Shown: positions 15,368 to 23,946 of the stretch, piece by piece
How the letters are laid out: each line of letters starts with the position of its first letter
Numbering within the stretch: position 1 is the first letter of the stretch
Assembly: GCA_002390845.1 (NCBI GenBank)
Contig: DGQT01000097.1
Coordinates: 43,499-107,498 of the forward strand
DNA length: 64,000 nt
Reading direction: 5' to 3'
DNA from: Chitinophagaceae bacterium UBA4407
Lineage (GTDB): Bacteria > Bacteroidota > Bacteroidia > Chitinophagales > Chitinophagaceae
Program-made: the position numbers and the translations under genes
Notes under the pieces: model-generated
The model's database searches: none
The model's input: only the letters and a program-made list of their open reading frames with translations
Told to the model about the DNA's origin: nothing

Positions 15368-16939
15368 TTGAAGAATACAAATAATATGATACCAGTATTT
15401 TTTTTACTAACGCTCCTCTCCTGCCAGCAAACCAACCAACAACAGCAAGCAGTTATAAAGGGGAAATCATATTATCTTACTGCATCAGGCAACGATGCAG
15501 GTGATGGCAGTAAAGACAATCCATGGAAAACCATCGGTCAATTAAATAATGTTCAATTGCATGCAGGCGATACTGTTTACTTTAAAGCCGGCGAAATGTT
15601 TCAGGGAAATCTTATTATAGACTCTTTTGATCGTGGCAATGCCCTTAACCCTGTTGTTATAACGTCTTACGGTGGTACTGGCAATGCAATTATTGATGCG
15701 GGCAACAATACTGCACTAACATTAAACAATACATCTTTTATATCAGTAAAACACCTCAATCTTACAGGTGCAGGCCGTAAACAAGGCAATACAAAAGATG
15801 GTTTATTTATTAATCACTCACACAATATAACAGTTGACAGTATTGATGTTCAGGGTTTTCAAAAATCTGGCCTGCTCATTTATATTTCATCGGGTGTTCA
15901 TGTTACAAATGTTACTGCACATGATAATGGGTTTGCGGGTATTTGTGTTGCCGGCGAACAATCAAAAAATGATTGCAGGAATATTTATATCGGCTACTGC
16001 AAAGCAGAAAACAATCCCGGCGACCCCACCAATCTTAATAATCATAGCGGCAATGGTATTATTGTTGGGCTTTGCAGAAATGTTACTATCGAATATTCCA
16101 CCGCAACCAATAACGGATGGGATATGCCGCGCAAAGGCAATGGCCCGGTAGGCATCTGGTGCTACGAAGCAGACAGTGTTACCATACAAAACTGCATCTC
16201 TTACCGCAACAGAACTTCGCCAGGTTCTGCTGATGGCGGTGGTTACGATTTTGATGGTGGCACCACCAATTCAACAATACAATATTGTTTGTCTTACGAA
16301 AATGAAGGCAGCGCATTCGGGCTTTTTCAATACGCAGGTGCCAGCAACTGGTACAATAACACGGTTCGCTTTTGCATAAGTGAAAATGATGGAACCACCT
16401 CTGAGGCTCAGGCCGGTGTATTTATCTGGAATAGTTCGCGTGATACCGCACAGTTGAAGAACTGTTACTTCTACAATAACACTATTTATAACGATAAAGG
16501 AGCTGCAATAAAATATGCAGCAGAAAGTGAAAATTCAGGATTTAATTTTTACAACAATATTTTCGTTGCAAAAGATGAATTGATTACAGGCATTGAAACG
16601 AATGCAAGCTTTCTTGGCAATAACTGGTGGAGCCTTGCAACTAATAAATTTAATGACGATGGTATAACCAGTTTTGAATCATGGGCGCATCAAAAAGGCA
16701 AAGAGCAGTTAAATAGTAAGATCGCAGGATTCAATACAGATCCACATTTCAGGGATCCTGGCCATGCAAATATTACTGATCCCTTACAGTTAAAATCTTT
16801 TTTCAATTACAGTTTGACAAAAAATTCGGTATTAAAAAATAATGGTCTTGATTTGCAGGCATTGTTTAATATTTATAACAATAAAAAAGATTTTAACCAG
16901 CAAACAATAGCTGCAAACGGTATAGGTGCATGCCTGTAA
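15368..16939 (+). CDS. right-handed parallel beta-helix lipoprotein
   Basis: A secreted lipoprotein of about 520 aa. The N-terminus is a lipoprotein signal ending in LLTLLSC (lipidation at that Cys). The body is a pectate-lyase-like beta helix: it opens with YYLTASGNDAGDGSKDNPWK and TIGQL.....GDTVYFKAGE, the usual start of such proteins, and continues with ladders rich in Asn and short strands (HNITVDSID, RNVTIEYST, DSVTIQNCI). Such proteins bind or cleave polysaccharides, but I see no catalytic motif clear enough to name a reaction. TTG at 15368 gives a signal peptide with a Lys at position 2; ATG 15386 (MIPVFF) would lack any positive charge, so TTG is preferred. Confidence 0.85.
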   Translation: MKNTNNMIPVFFLLTLLSCQQTNQQQQAVIKGKSYYLTASGNDAGDGSKDNPWKTIGQLNNVQLHAGDTVYFKAGEMFQGNLIIDSFDRGNALNPVVITSYGGTGNAIIDAGNNTALTLNNTSFISVKHLNLTGAGRKQGNTKDGLFINHSHNITVDSIDVQGFQKSGLLIYISSGVHVTNVTAHDNGFAGICVAGEQSKNDCRNIYIGYCKAENNPGDPTNLNNHSGNGIIVGLCRNVTIEYSTATNNGWDMPRKGNGPVGIWCYEADSVTIQNCISYRNRTSPGSADGGGYDFDGGTTNSTIQYCLSYENEGSAFGLFQYAGASNWYNNTVRFCISENDGTTSEAQAGVFIWNSSRDTAQLKNCYFYNNTIYNDKGAAIKYAAESENSGFNFYNNIFVAKDELITGIETNASFLGNNWWSLATNKFNDDGITSFESWAHQKGKEQLNSKIAGFNTDPHFRDPGHANITDPLQLKSFFNYSLTKNSVLKNNGLDLQALFNIYNNKKDFNQQTIAANGIGACL

Positions 16940-17016
16940 GCTATAAATTAAACTGCATTACTCTGTTGGTTATCTTATTTTAAGAGGATAAATAAGTAGA
17001 CAATTTTTAATTAGGT

Positions 17017-17047
17017 TTTGAAGGTATGTTGCTGACCGTTATTTTTG
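17017..17047 (+). promoter_or_regulatory. promoter of tRNA-Ala
   Basis: TTTG at 17017-17020 and TATTTTTG at 17040-17047 with exactly 19 nt between them. This is the textbook Bacteroidota sigma-ABfr type promoter (TTTG, N19, TAnnTTTG). Transcription would begin near 17053, a few bases before the tRNA. Confidence 0.8.
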
Positions 17048-17058
17048 CACTCCTTAAC

Positions 17059-17132
<74 letters not shown>

Positions 17133-17162
17133 CATAAATAAAATAAAGTTCTTTTTCTAAAT

Positions 17163-17246
17163 GGGGTTAGCTCAGTTGCTTAGAGCGCTTGCAAGCCCCG
17201 AAAGCTTTCGGGGAAGAGGTCGTCGGTTCGACCCCGATACTCTCCA
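17163..17246 (+). pseudogene. tRNA-Ala-like copy with palindrome in the anticodon arm
   Basis: The D arm (TTAGCTCAGTTGCTTAGAGCG) and the whole T arm and 3' acceptor are nearly identical to the intact tRNA at 17059. Between CTTG and AGAGGTC the anticodon stem-loop is replaced by AAG, the perfect palindrome CCCCGAAAGCTTTCGGGG, and AAG. No anticodon remains. The 5' acceptor (ATGGGGT) has lost its first two pairs. It has no promoter of its own and would be cotranscribed with the intact tRNA. It is not a functional tRNA by sequence. Confidence 0.85.
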
Positions 17247-17254
17247 CACAAATC

Positions 17255-17279
17255 AACCCACCGCATGGTGGGTTTTTTA
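17255..17279 (+). terminator. intrinsic terminator between tRNA copy and GIY-YIG gene
   Basis: A perfect 8-bp stem AACCCACC / GGTGGGTT with tetraloop GCAT, followed directly by six T's. The ATG of the GIY-YIG gene begins within a few bases of the T-run. Confidence 0.9.
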
Positions 17280-17281
17280 TT

Positions 17282-17527
17282 ATGTTTTGCTTGTATATTA
17301 TCTACAGTCAGCAATTAGATCGCTTTTATGTCGGCTACACCGAAAACATAGAAAAACGATTGGCCGAACACAATTCGGGCATTTCAGATTATACGTCCTC
17401 TGCACAGGACTGGGTCCTGAAATACACCGAATATTTTCCGGATAGATATACAGCTCATCAAAGAGAAATTACCATCAAGAAGAAAAAGAGCAGAAAGTAT
17501 ATTGAGTGGCTAATTTCTCAGGGCTGA
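17282..17527 (+). CDS. minimal GIY-YIG endonuclease
   Basis: An 81-aa protein that is only a GIY-YIG nuclease domain. Motifs in order: LYIIYS (GIY), FYVGYT (YIG), the catalytic Arg in NIEKRLAEHN, and the metal-binding Glu in AHQREITIKKKK. It has no DNA-binding domain such as those of homing endonucleases, UvrC or SLX1. A longer frame opens upstream through the damaged tRNA, but the domain starts at ATG 17282. The gene lies between two 61-bp direct repeats of tRNA-Ala 3' sequence, and its stop codon abuts the second. Small single-domain GIY-YIG proteins are widespread in Bacteroidota and their role is not known. A mobile, tRNA-targeting cassette is inferred from the flanks. Confidence 0.92.
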   Translation: MFCLYIIYSQQLDRFYVGYTENIEKRLAEHNSGISDYTSSAQDWVLKYTEYFPDRYTAHQREITIKKKKSRKYIEWLISQG

Positions 17528-17589
17528 AGCGCTTGGAAGCCCCGAAAGCTTTCGGGGAAGAGGTCGTCGGTTCGACCCCGATACTCTCA
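17528..17589 (+). pseudogene. tRNA-Ala 3' fragment with palindrome (third copy)
   Basis: AGCGCTTGGAAG, the palindrome CCCCGAAAGCTTTCGGGG, AAGAGGTC, and the T arm and 3' acceptor down to ACTCTC. It matches 17184-17244 at 60 of 61 positions and has no D arm or 5' acceptor. It begins one base after the stop codon of the GIY-YIG gene. Confidence 0.9.
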
Positions 17590-17596
17590 ACGCTTT

Positions 17597-17619
17597 AAGC
17601 CCCGAAAGGGGCTTTTTTT
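17597..17619 (+). terminator. intrinsic terminator after the tRNA/GIY-YIG region
   Basis: Stem AAGCCCC / GGGGCTT with tetraloop GAAA and a run of seven T's. Confidence 0.9.
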
Positions 17620-17823
17620 ATTTTACAAAAGGTTCAAAGATTTATTTATGCTTCTATTGAAAACATCAATTGAACACTTTGTCCTGCACTCTTGAAGGAT
17701 TGGACAAGTTGCGGGCTTTTCCGAAGCGAATCATTATTGGACAGGAATTACCAATAACTATAGGATAATTCTTAAAAATATACAGATACAAAGTTTGTTC
17801 ATTGATAAAATAATTCGTCAATT

Positions 17824-19080
17824 TTAAAATTGGTAAGTGAATAATAATTGAACTGAACTCGTATTTACATCTACTGCATTATAAGGTGAAAAACCCTTTT
17901 GGCTGCTTGCATAACGAAATTCTATCTGAATTTTTTTCACAGAAAGGCCAGCACCGCCCATCACAGAAGGTTCATATTTTTTTGGTCCATCAAATGCCTT
18001 TACATTTTCTTCTCTGCCAAATGAATATATATTGTGAAGGCTATTTTTATTTTCGGTAACCATAAAAGCATTACCTAAACCAAAATTTATATAAGGGTTT
18101 AAAGATGAACCTGTTTTAAATATATATCGTAAAAAAGTATTAAGCTGTAAGTAAGAAAACTTTACATCAACATCACTTTTTACTGTATAAACAATACCAT
18201 AGGGTCTTGTAAAACTGTTGCTTGTTGCATAAGATTTATAAATGAGTTCGTTAACAATATGCCATTTATGCTGATTACGTGATAATCCAATATCGATTGA
18301 TGCTCCCGCTAAAGGTGATGTGTTGCCGCTATAATTGTCATCAACAAGGTAAATGTTGCTTCCTGTAAATTTAAATTTATTAACCATTAAGCCTGCAACC
18401 ACTCCAACCCGCACGATAATAGGATCTTTCTTTTTAATCTCAATAGCTGTATTGGGTGAGTTGTATTGTATATACTTCAAAAAAATATTCTGAATTTCAT
18501 CCTTACTGAATTTTATTCTTTTGGATAAAGAGGCTACATCAGGGCAATCTGCCACCAGATTTAGAAGTTGATTTTTATAAGTTTCATCCTCTTCAAGTTT
18601 TTTGCTTTGCTCATTGTAAAAATAATGATGTATTAATTCAACAGGCGACTGATTTTCTTTTACATAATACAAATGATCTTTATAGCTATCAGTAAACTGA
18701 TACAATTCCAATGCAGGGCTTCTTATAAGTTGCAACAGAAAAACTGTCTTTTTTACACTTGGCGAATCAACAAACCCATCATTAATTGCTTTAAACTCAT
18801 CGCCGGGTAACATATCCATTTGGATTGTGAAACTTTTATAAATTTCATTTGCGGCTTGCAGATAAAACCCTGCTATAGATGTAGGGTTATATATCTTTTT
18901 TTCATTTAAAGAATTAATGAAGCTAACTGTTTGAGGATTCATTTTCCAGTTACGGTAATCTATTTTTCCTTTAAGGCTATCTCCATTTGCATTAATAACA
19001 ACCGCATCTGTAAAATTTGTTTGGCTTTTTAAGGCTGTTGTTAAGGACAATAAGGCAATTACAAACCAGGATTTTCTCAT
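17824..19080 (-). CDS. outer-membrane beta-barrel protein (PorT-like C-terminus)
   Basis: A 418-aa exported protein. A signal peptide (1-19, ALKSQ) is followed by an alpha/beta N-terminal part (about 25-225) that begins with DAVVINANGDSLKGKIDYRN, a pattern common in Bacteroidota proteins of unknown role. The C-terminal part (about 230-418) is a predicted eight-stranded barrel with alternating strands and the terminal aromatic signature VQLLFTYQF that outer-membrane proteins need for insertion. No enzyme motif. The gene stands alone; a repeat pair separates it from the GLPGLI gene. Confidence 0.8.
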   Translation of the reverse strand: MRKSWFVIALLSLTTALKSQTNFTDAVVINANGDSLKGKIDYRNWKMNPQTVSFINSLNEKKIYNPTSIAGFYLQAANEIYKSFTIQMDMLPGDEFKAINDGFVDSPSVKKTVFLLQLIRSPALELYQFTDSYKDHLYYVKENQSPVELIHHYFYNEQSKKLEEDETYKNQLLNLVADCPDVASLSKRIKFSKDEIQNIFLKYIQYNSPNTAIEIKKKDPIIVRVGVVAGLMVNKFKFTGSNIYLVDDNYSGNTSPLAGASIDIGLSRNQHKWHIVNELIYKSYATSNSFTRPYGIVYTVKSDVDVKFSYLQLNTFLRYIFKTGSSLNPYINFGLGNAFMVTENKNSLHNIYSFGREENVKAFDGPKKYEPSVMGGAGLSVKKIQIEFRYASSQKGFSPYNAVDVNTSSVQLLFTYQF

Positions 19081-19136
19081 ACTATAAATTGAATATCGAA
19101 AATATAGAATATTATCAGGGCAATATTAGTGCGGCT

Positions 19137-19418
19137 ATTTTTTAATTAGCCAGGTGTGAGCGGAGCCGAATTACATTGCTACTATTAAACCCTGTTGCGT
19201 CGCACACTTCAACGTTTAGCCCACTATTGGGCATAGTGTAAAAACATTACTAAATGTGGCTTCCTGTAATATGTACAACTTGAGCAACAATATTGGTAGT
19301 CGCCAACATTGCTAGCTTTGATCTTTCGTAGCGATAAAAGCTCAATATATAATCCAACCGTACAAGTGTGCGACGCAAGAATGCTTCATGCATATTCTAA
19401 AGCCCGGTACAAAAAAAT
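19137..19418. repeat. intergenic repeat, L-R pair
   Basis: L arm at about 19137-19214 (TTTTTTAATTAGCCAGG, ATTGCTACTATTAAACCC, TGTTGCGTCGCACACTTC). R arm at about 19325-19418, with the extended inner part AAGCTCAATATATAATCC, then CCGTACAAGTGTGCGACGC, then TAAAGCCCGGTACAAAAAAA. The extended inner part is shared with the arm at 61566-61670. Confidence 0.85.
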
Positions 19419-20180
19419 CTAAATCATAATCTTCCAGATATTGCGCTGACCAGATTTGCCCCAATCTTTCATAGGGCCCTGCAGTTGTTTTAAAAGACCG
19501 GCCTGATCTACTTTTTTACCTTTTACGGGAGCTGCAAGATCCTGTGGTTTTACTTCAACGAGTTCGAGCTTTGTGGCAAACCATGTGGTATTGATGCGGG
19601 GAATGGCCACACCGAGTATCATGCCGGGCAAGCCATTAAAACTTTCGGGGCCACCATTTGTAGTAATTTGGTCTGTATAAAAGGCGATTACGTACACACT
19701 GTCCATAATGCGGCCTACTGCTTTACGGCATTCGAAGCCAGCAATGGTGCGCTGTTCGCCGGTAATGCGCCAGTCAATTTTTCTTGTACTGTCCTGTATA
19801 AGAAACGTGTTATCGAACACCGTTTTTTTACTTACAGACTGCTGCCCATCTATGTTGGTATAAACAATATTATCTGTTGCGGGACCGCGAAACCAGTCTG
19901 GAATTTTAGGATCGATTGGAAGCTCTTTGCCAGGCTGGTAAAGGGTTTTAGTATCATCGAACAACAGGTTGAAGTATGATAGTTCGAACTGCGGAATTGT
20001 TTTTTTAATTTGTTGCAGCCAGTCGTCGCCGTCAGCATCATCGCTCCAGCTATCGATGTCTTTCCACACGTTTACTTTTTTCTCAAATTCAATTTTTCCT
20101 TTTGCAATAAAAAGCGATTGGGCATTAACAGAAAGTTGAATAATGAAAAGAGCAACGGCTGTAATGATTATTTTTTTCAT
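19419..20180 (-). CDS. GLPGLI family protein
   Basis: A 253-aa periplasmic or outer-membrane-associated protein with a signal peptide (1-20). The family signature is present as FNGLPGMILGV (about residues 182-192), and the GY/EC block is TIAGFECRKAVG. GLPGLI proteins are restricted to Bacteroidota and have no known biochemical function. They are typically encoded next to a carboxypeptidase-regulatory-like outer-membrane receptor, exactly as here: the receptor gene ends 6 bp upstream on the same strand, so the two are surely one operon. Confidence 0.92.
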   Translation of the reverse strand: MKKIIITAVALFIIQLSVNAQSLFIAKGKIEFEKKVNVWKDIDSWSDDADGDDWLQQIKKTIPQFELSYFNLLFDDTKTLYQPGKELPIDPKIPDWFRGPATDNIVYTNIDGQQSVSKKTVFDNTFLIQDSTRKIDWRITGEQRTIAGFECRKAVGRIMDSVYVIAFYTDQITTNGGPESFNGLPGMILGVAIPRINTTWFATKLELVEVKPQDLAAPVKGKKVDQAGLLKQLQGPMKDWGKSGQRNIWKIMI

Positions 20181-20186
20181 AGTAAT

Positions 20187-22976
20187 TTATTTTTGTTCTG
20201 CAATTGGTGCAGGTGGTGCTTTGGTAAAGTTCCAAACAAAACTGAGCATAAAATACCGGGTGATGTTTTGGTAATTTCTTTCTGAAATCTGGTTGGCACT
20301 TACGTACCTGCTGTAACCGATATTCTGGTTGAGTATGTCATGTGCCACAAACTTAATTATGCCTTTATCTTTTTTAAGAATCTTGCGCCCGAGGTATGCA
20401 TTCCACACGAACACATTATTATTGGCCGTAAAGAGTACAGTTTTCTGGCGAATGTTTGCATCAAGATCGGTATTAAGTTCAAGCTTATGTGGCATCTGCA
20501 ACGTGTAATTAAGGCTGTAGTTCATGGTCCAGTAATTGGTTTTTACTTTCTCTGTAACAATGGTGGTTGAGAAATTATAATTATACCCGGCCCGTAAATA
20601 GATGTTGTACTTGTTTTCTTTGTCTTTACCAAGACCAATATCAAAACCAGGTGCGTTGTTAACGGTAGTGTTTTTTAGTCCGTTAACAAATGAACTGAAC
20701 TTTGAACCATTCGCGTTAATGCCAATATTAAAATTGGCATTGAGTTTTGTAAGCTTGATAAAAGAATTGCCACCAAAATAATAATTGTAGTTGCCATTCG
20801 CATTGATATACTGGTTTATGGTTTGGCCCGAAGTATTGCTGATGGTGGTGTTGGTTACAATTGCATCCTGCTGCAAACCGAAATTTCCGTAGATAAAAAA
20901 TCCGCGCTGGCTAAGCACTTTAAAAGTATTGAAATTGACATTGAAATTGTGATTGAACTGCTGCTTTAATAAAGGGTTGCCAATTGTAATATTCAACGGG
21001 TTGCTGTTATCTGCTACGGGCTGTATCTGCTGAATGGTTGGCTGTTGGGTGCTTCCGCTATAGCCGATATTAAACCTGCTGGCCTGGTTAAATTTATAAG
21101 TAAAGTTTGCCCGTGGAAAAAAGTTGGTGAACTTTCTTGAAGTAATCTCCTCGCTGAATAAATCTGTTTGCGAAAAGTCAGCAAAAGCAATATCCGTACC
21201 CGCAGACATGGTTGTTTTCTTTCCATTGTATTTGAAAAAGAGTCCGCCGGAATTTGTGGTTACATCAAACTTATAATGATTGCTGAAAGTATCGCTGAGG
21301 TTAAGGTATTTGCCCGTTCCATCTTTGTTATAAGTCAACCTTTCCGCATCGCTGGTTGTTTTTCTGAAATTGAAATTTATTTCTGCAAAAACATTTTTTG
21401 CAAGTGGCTCTGTGTAGATCAGTTTTGAGCTAATGGAAGATGTGGTACTGCCATCATTTTTCTTTTGATCTGTAACTGACCTGAGCAGGTTGCCGTCGGC
21501 GTTCAGTGTATCAATGGTTGCATATAAATACCCTTCAGTATTGGTTTCATTATTTCTCTGTTCAGTATTCAGCGAAATGCTTCTGCCAATTTTTTTAAAC
21601 TTGTGTCTTAATAAGATAGATGCCACAAGGTTAGAATTATCGCCGTCACTATTATAGTTCCTGATCGAATTATTGGTAATTGCTCCGAGGCTGTTTGTTG
21701 CCTGCGAATTGTTTACACTTAAACTGTTTGATTTCCCTGTGTAACCTGTAACCTTTACCTTAAGCGATGTGCTACTGTCAATCTTCCACTCGTATGTACC
21801 ATTCAAGGAATGCCGCATTCGGCTGCTGAATGTATTGCCAAATTCTTTTGTTGTAAAAGTGTTCTCTCCGGTAATTAACTGAGATAAATTATTGCCTGCA
21901 CCCTGCGTATTTAGTTTATTAAAACGATAGCTGCCGTTGATGTTTTGTTTTTCGTCGTTGAATTTATTTGAGTAGTTTAAACCGGCGCTCCAGCTTTTGG
22001 GTAAGCCCTCACCATAATAAGAATTATTGGTCAGGTCATCACCATCATTATTGCTCCATGAAAAATATCCATTGTCTTCATCGTATTCCGGCCCGCTATC
22101 GCCGCCACCAAACTGCCCGTTTTCCTGCCAGTCGAGGCCGGTTTTGCCCGTGCTGCTCATAATACCATAGGCAGACAATTTTCGTTTTGACCTGAAGCTG
22201 TTAAGCATCGCGCTGTTACTCCATCTATCATTAAGGCTGCTGCCAAGATCAAGCTTGCCAAAATAACCTTTCTTCTTATCATCTTTCATTTTAAGATTGA
22301 TGGTCTTATCTCTTTTGCCATCATCAATACCTGTGAAAGTTGCCTGGTCGCTTTTCTTGTCGAATACTTGTACTTTATCTATATCACTTGCCTGTAAATT
22401 CTTTGTTGCAATAGTTGGATCATCGCCAAAAAATTCTTCCCCGTCCACGAGTACTTTGTTTACTTTTTCGCCCATGGCGGTAATCTTTCCATCTTTATCC
22501 ACCTGAATGCCGGGCAATTTTTTAAGCATTTCTTCTACGCTGGCACCTTCCCGTACTTTAAAACTGTCGGCTTTGAATTCAGTGGTATCACCGTTTATTC
22601 TTATGGCGCTTACTTTTGATTTTACAATAACATCCATTAAAAGATTTGCCTTTAGTGTAATAATTAATGTGCCAAGGTTTAAATCAGAAGTATCGCTTAA
22701 CTGCAGCTTATCTGCATAATCTGCGTAGGTAGGATGTGTGATAAACAGGTAGTAGTTGCCTGCCTTCAGGTTGTGCATTTCAAAGTTGCCATTTGTACCG
22801 CTTCGGGTAAATTTATACAGTACAGAATCTTTTTCTCTTAGTAAAGAGATAGAGGTATTGCTAAGGTTTTGTTTGTTGATGGTGTCGTATATCGTACCTT
22901 TTATTTTTGCCGTTTGCGCATTGGCGAAAAAGCAAAACATTACCGGTAATAAGGTGAGCAGCAGTAGTCTTTTCAT
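20187..22976 (-). CDS. outer-membrane beta-barrel receptor (CarboxypepD_reg / plug / OMP_b-brl_3)
   Basis: A 929-aa TonB-dependent-receptor-like protein. Order: signal peptide (1-20), CarboxypepD-regulatory-like Ig domain (about 22-110; KIKGTIYDTINKQNLSN), plug domain (about 115-240; VEEMLKKLPGIQVDKDGKI, KVLVDGEEFFGDDP, LQASDIDKVQVFDKKSDQA), then a large barrel to the C-terminus with the outer-membrane end FMLSFVWNFTK before a short tail. There is no SusD partner, so this is not a polysaccharide-utilisation receptor. It belongs to the group paired with GLPGLI proteins, and its partner gene lies 6 bp downstream. The ligand is unknown. Confidence 0.92.
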   Translation of the reverse strand: MKRLLLLTLLPVMFCFFANAQTAKIKGTIYDTINKQNLSNTSISLLREKDSVLYKFTRSGTNGNFEMHNLKAGNYYLFITHPTYADYADKLQLSDTSDLNLGTLIITLKANLLMDVIVKSKVSAIRINGDTTEFKADSFKVREGASVEEMLKKLPGIQVDKDGKITAMGEKVNKVLVDGEEFFGDDPTIATKNLQASDIDKVQVFDKKSDQATFTGIDDGKRDKTINLKMKDDKKKGYFGKLDLGSSLNDRWSNSAMLNSFRSKRKLSAYGIMSSTGKTGLDWQENGQFGGGDSGPEYDEDNGYFSWSNNDGDDLTNNSYYGEGLPKSWSAGLNYSNKFNDEKQNINGSYRFNKLNTQGAGNNLSQLITGENTFTTKEFGNTFSSRMRHSLNGTYEWKIDSSTSLKVKVTGYTGKSNSLSVNNSQATNSLGAITNNSIRNYNSDGDNSNLVASILLRHKFKKIGRSISLNTEQRNNETNTEGYLYATIDTLNADGNLLRSVTDQKKNDGSTTSSISSKLIYTEPLAKNVFAEINFNFRKTTSDAERLTYNKDGTGKYLNLSDTFSNHYKFDVTTNSGGLFFKYNGKKTTMSAGTDIAFADFSQTDLFSEEITSRKFTNFFPRANFTYKFNQASRFNIGYSGSTQQPTIQQIQPVADNSNPLNITIGNPLLKQQFNHNFNVNFNTFKVLSQRGFFIYGNFGLQQDAIVTNTTISNTSGQTINQYINANGNYNYYFGGNSFIKLTKLNANFNIGINANGSKFSSFVNGLKNTTVNNAPGFDIGLGKDKENKYNIYLRAGYNYNFSTTIVTEKVKTNYWTMNYSLNYTLQMPHKLELNTDLDANIRQKTVLFTANNNVFVWNAYLGRKILKKDKGIIKFVAHDILNQNIGYSRYVSANQISERNYQNITRYFMLSFVWNFTKAPPAPIAEQK

Positions 22977-23025
22977 AATACGTTAACTGGTTTAGTTTTG
23001 GTCTTTATCTTAGTACTTTTAAAAT

Positions 23026-23092
23026 ACATTTTTGTAACCGGCAGCAGATCATTGGGCATCGCCTCTTGTGTCACTCACTTGTACGTTCGGAA
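23026..23092 (+). repeat. intergenic repeat, L arm (GTGTCACTC subtype)
   Basis: CATTTTTGTAACCGGCAGC, then GATCATTGGGCATCGCC, then TCTTGTGTCACTCACTTG and TACGTTCGGAAC. The gene-free stretch 22977-23360 holds this arm and the terminator at 23305-23340, with nothing else recognised. Confidence 0.75.
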
Positions 23093-23304
23093 CAATGTGC
23101 AGCAATGAATAGTGAACAGTGAACAACGGACAATTAAAAACTCACAATTCAAATTCTTTTGACTGGTACAAAATATTTCTCTTTATTTTCTACCTGCCTC
23201 AAAGAACGCTTGAAATTCTGTAATTATTCAAAGAAAGCCGTTTTAGTATTACTAATTTTACGTTAATGGTTTTTATCGGTGCTAAAAGGCAACCAACATA
23301 ACGA

Positions 23305-23340
23305 TAAAAAAAGGCTGCTCATTTTACTGAACAGCCTTTG
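23305..23340 (-). terminator. intrinsic terminator of the 130-aa protein gene
   Basis: Stem AAAGGCTG / CAGCCTTT around a 14-nt loop, with AAAAAAA on its left, which is the U-tract for the minus strand. Confidence 0.85.
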
Positions 23341-23360
23341 TAATCATCAAAACCCAAAAA

Positions 23361-23753
23361 TTATTTGACGTAATAATTTTTTTTGGCGTCGGTAATAGCC
23401 GCATCCCGCTCATGTTTCAGATCGTGAATTTCTTTTCTTCTTTCTTTACCTGAGAGTTGATCGTTGTGGCGCACGCTCCATATTTTATCGTCGTAATCAT
23501 TGTTTATATCTTCTATCTGAAGATCAAGTTTTGTAGGCCTGCTTTCGTACCTGTAATAAGGTGCTGCAGCAAAATATGGATTGTATCCAAAATAATATGG
23601 CCTGTAGTAGGGATAAAATCCTGTGCGGATAAAAGTGGTGTGCGGCCTTGCAAATGCAACTGTTTTAACCGGCCTGTAACTAACTGCAACTTTCTGTGCT
23701 GATGCTGAGCTTACCATCACTATTACCAGCATCGCGATCATTAATTTTTTCAT
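23361..23753 (-). CDS. small exported Tyr/Pro-rich protein
   Basis: A 130-aa exported protein of unknown function. A signal peptide (1-19, SSASA-Q) precedes a Tyr/Pro/Arg-rich segment (about 30-70: FYPYYRPYYFGYNPYF), then a charged helical C-terminus (75-127) with DLQIEDINNDYDDKI and RKEIHDLKHERDAAI. The aromatic part is like that of small surface or periplasmic proteins of Chitinophagaceae. The start is well supported by an unusually good Shine-Dalgarno sequence (AAAGGAG, 5 nt before ATG). The gene lies between an L and an R arm that carry the same GTGTCACTC core subtype. Confidence 0.8.
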   Translation of the reverse strand: MKKLMIAMLVIVMVSSASAQKVAVSYRPVKTVAFARPHTTFIRTGFYPYYRPYYFGYNPYFAAAPYYRYESRPTKLDLQIEDINNDYDDKIWSVRHNDQLSGKERRKEIHDLKHERDAAITDAKKNYYVK

Positions 23754-23760
23754 GGTTAAC

Positions 23761-23767
23761 TCCTTTT
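23761..23767 (-). promoter_or_regulatory. strong Shine-Dalgarno sequence
   Basis: AAAGGAG on the minus strand, 5 nt before the ATG at 23753. This is notable because most genes in the window have no such sequence, as is normal for Bacteroidota. Confidence 0.65.
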
Positions 23768-23879
23768 ATTATTTGAGTGCATCAGAACAAAAAAGTAAAC
23801 CCATAAAATGAACTATAACGCACTGCTAACAATATGTTTAAAAAGGTTTAACATTCAACCTTTGCTGCATAAAATATCG

Positions 23880-23937
23880 GAACGTACAAGTGAGTGACAC
23901 AACAGGCGATGCCATGTAATACAAAAAGCCTTGGCCA
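23880..23937 (-). repeat. intergenic repeat, R arm (GTGTCACTC subtype)
   Basis: GAACGTACAAGTGAGTGACA, then CAACAGGCGATGCCATG, then a worn outer end AAAGCCTTGGCCAATAAAA. It is the reverse of the L arm at 23026-23092, down to GGCATCGCC / GGCGATGCC. Confidence 0.8.
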
Positions 23938-23946
23938 ATAAAAGTC

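Noticed and set aside
17163..17246. Group I intron in the tRNA copy
   Set aside because: The insert is only about 20 nt, has no intron core elements, and is a simple palindrome.
17161..17445. Long frames reading through the tRNA-like copy into the GIY-YIG region
   Set aside because: Translation of tRNA sequence gives meaningless protein. The nuclease domain begins at ATG 17282.
20187..22976. SusC-type receptor of a polysaccharide-utilisation locus
   Set aside because: There is no SusD gene or glycan enzyme beside it; the partner is a GLPGLI protein.
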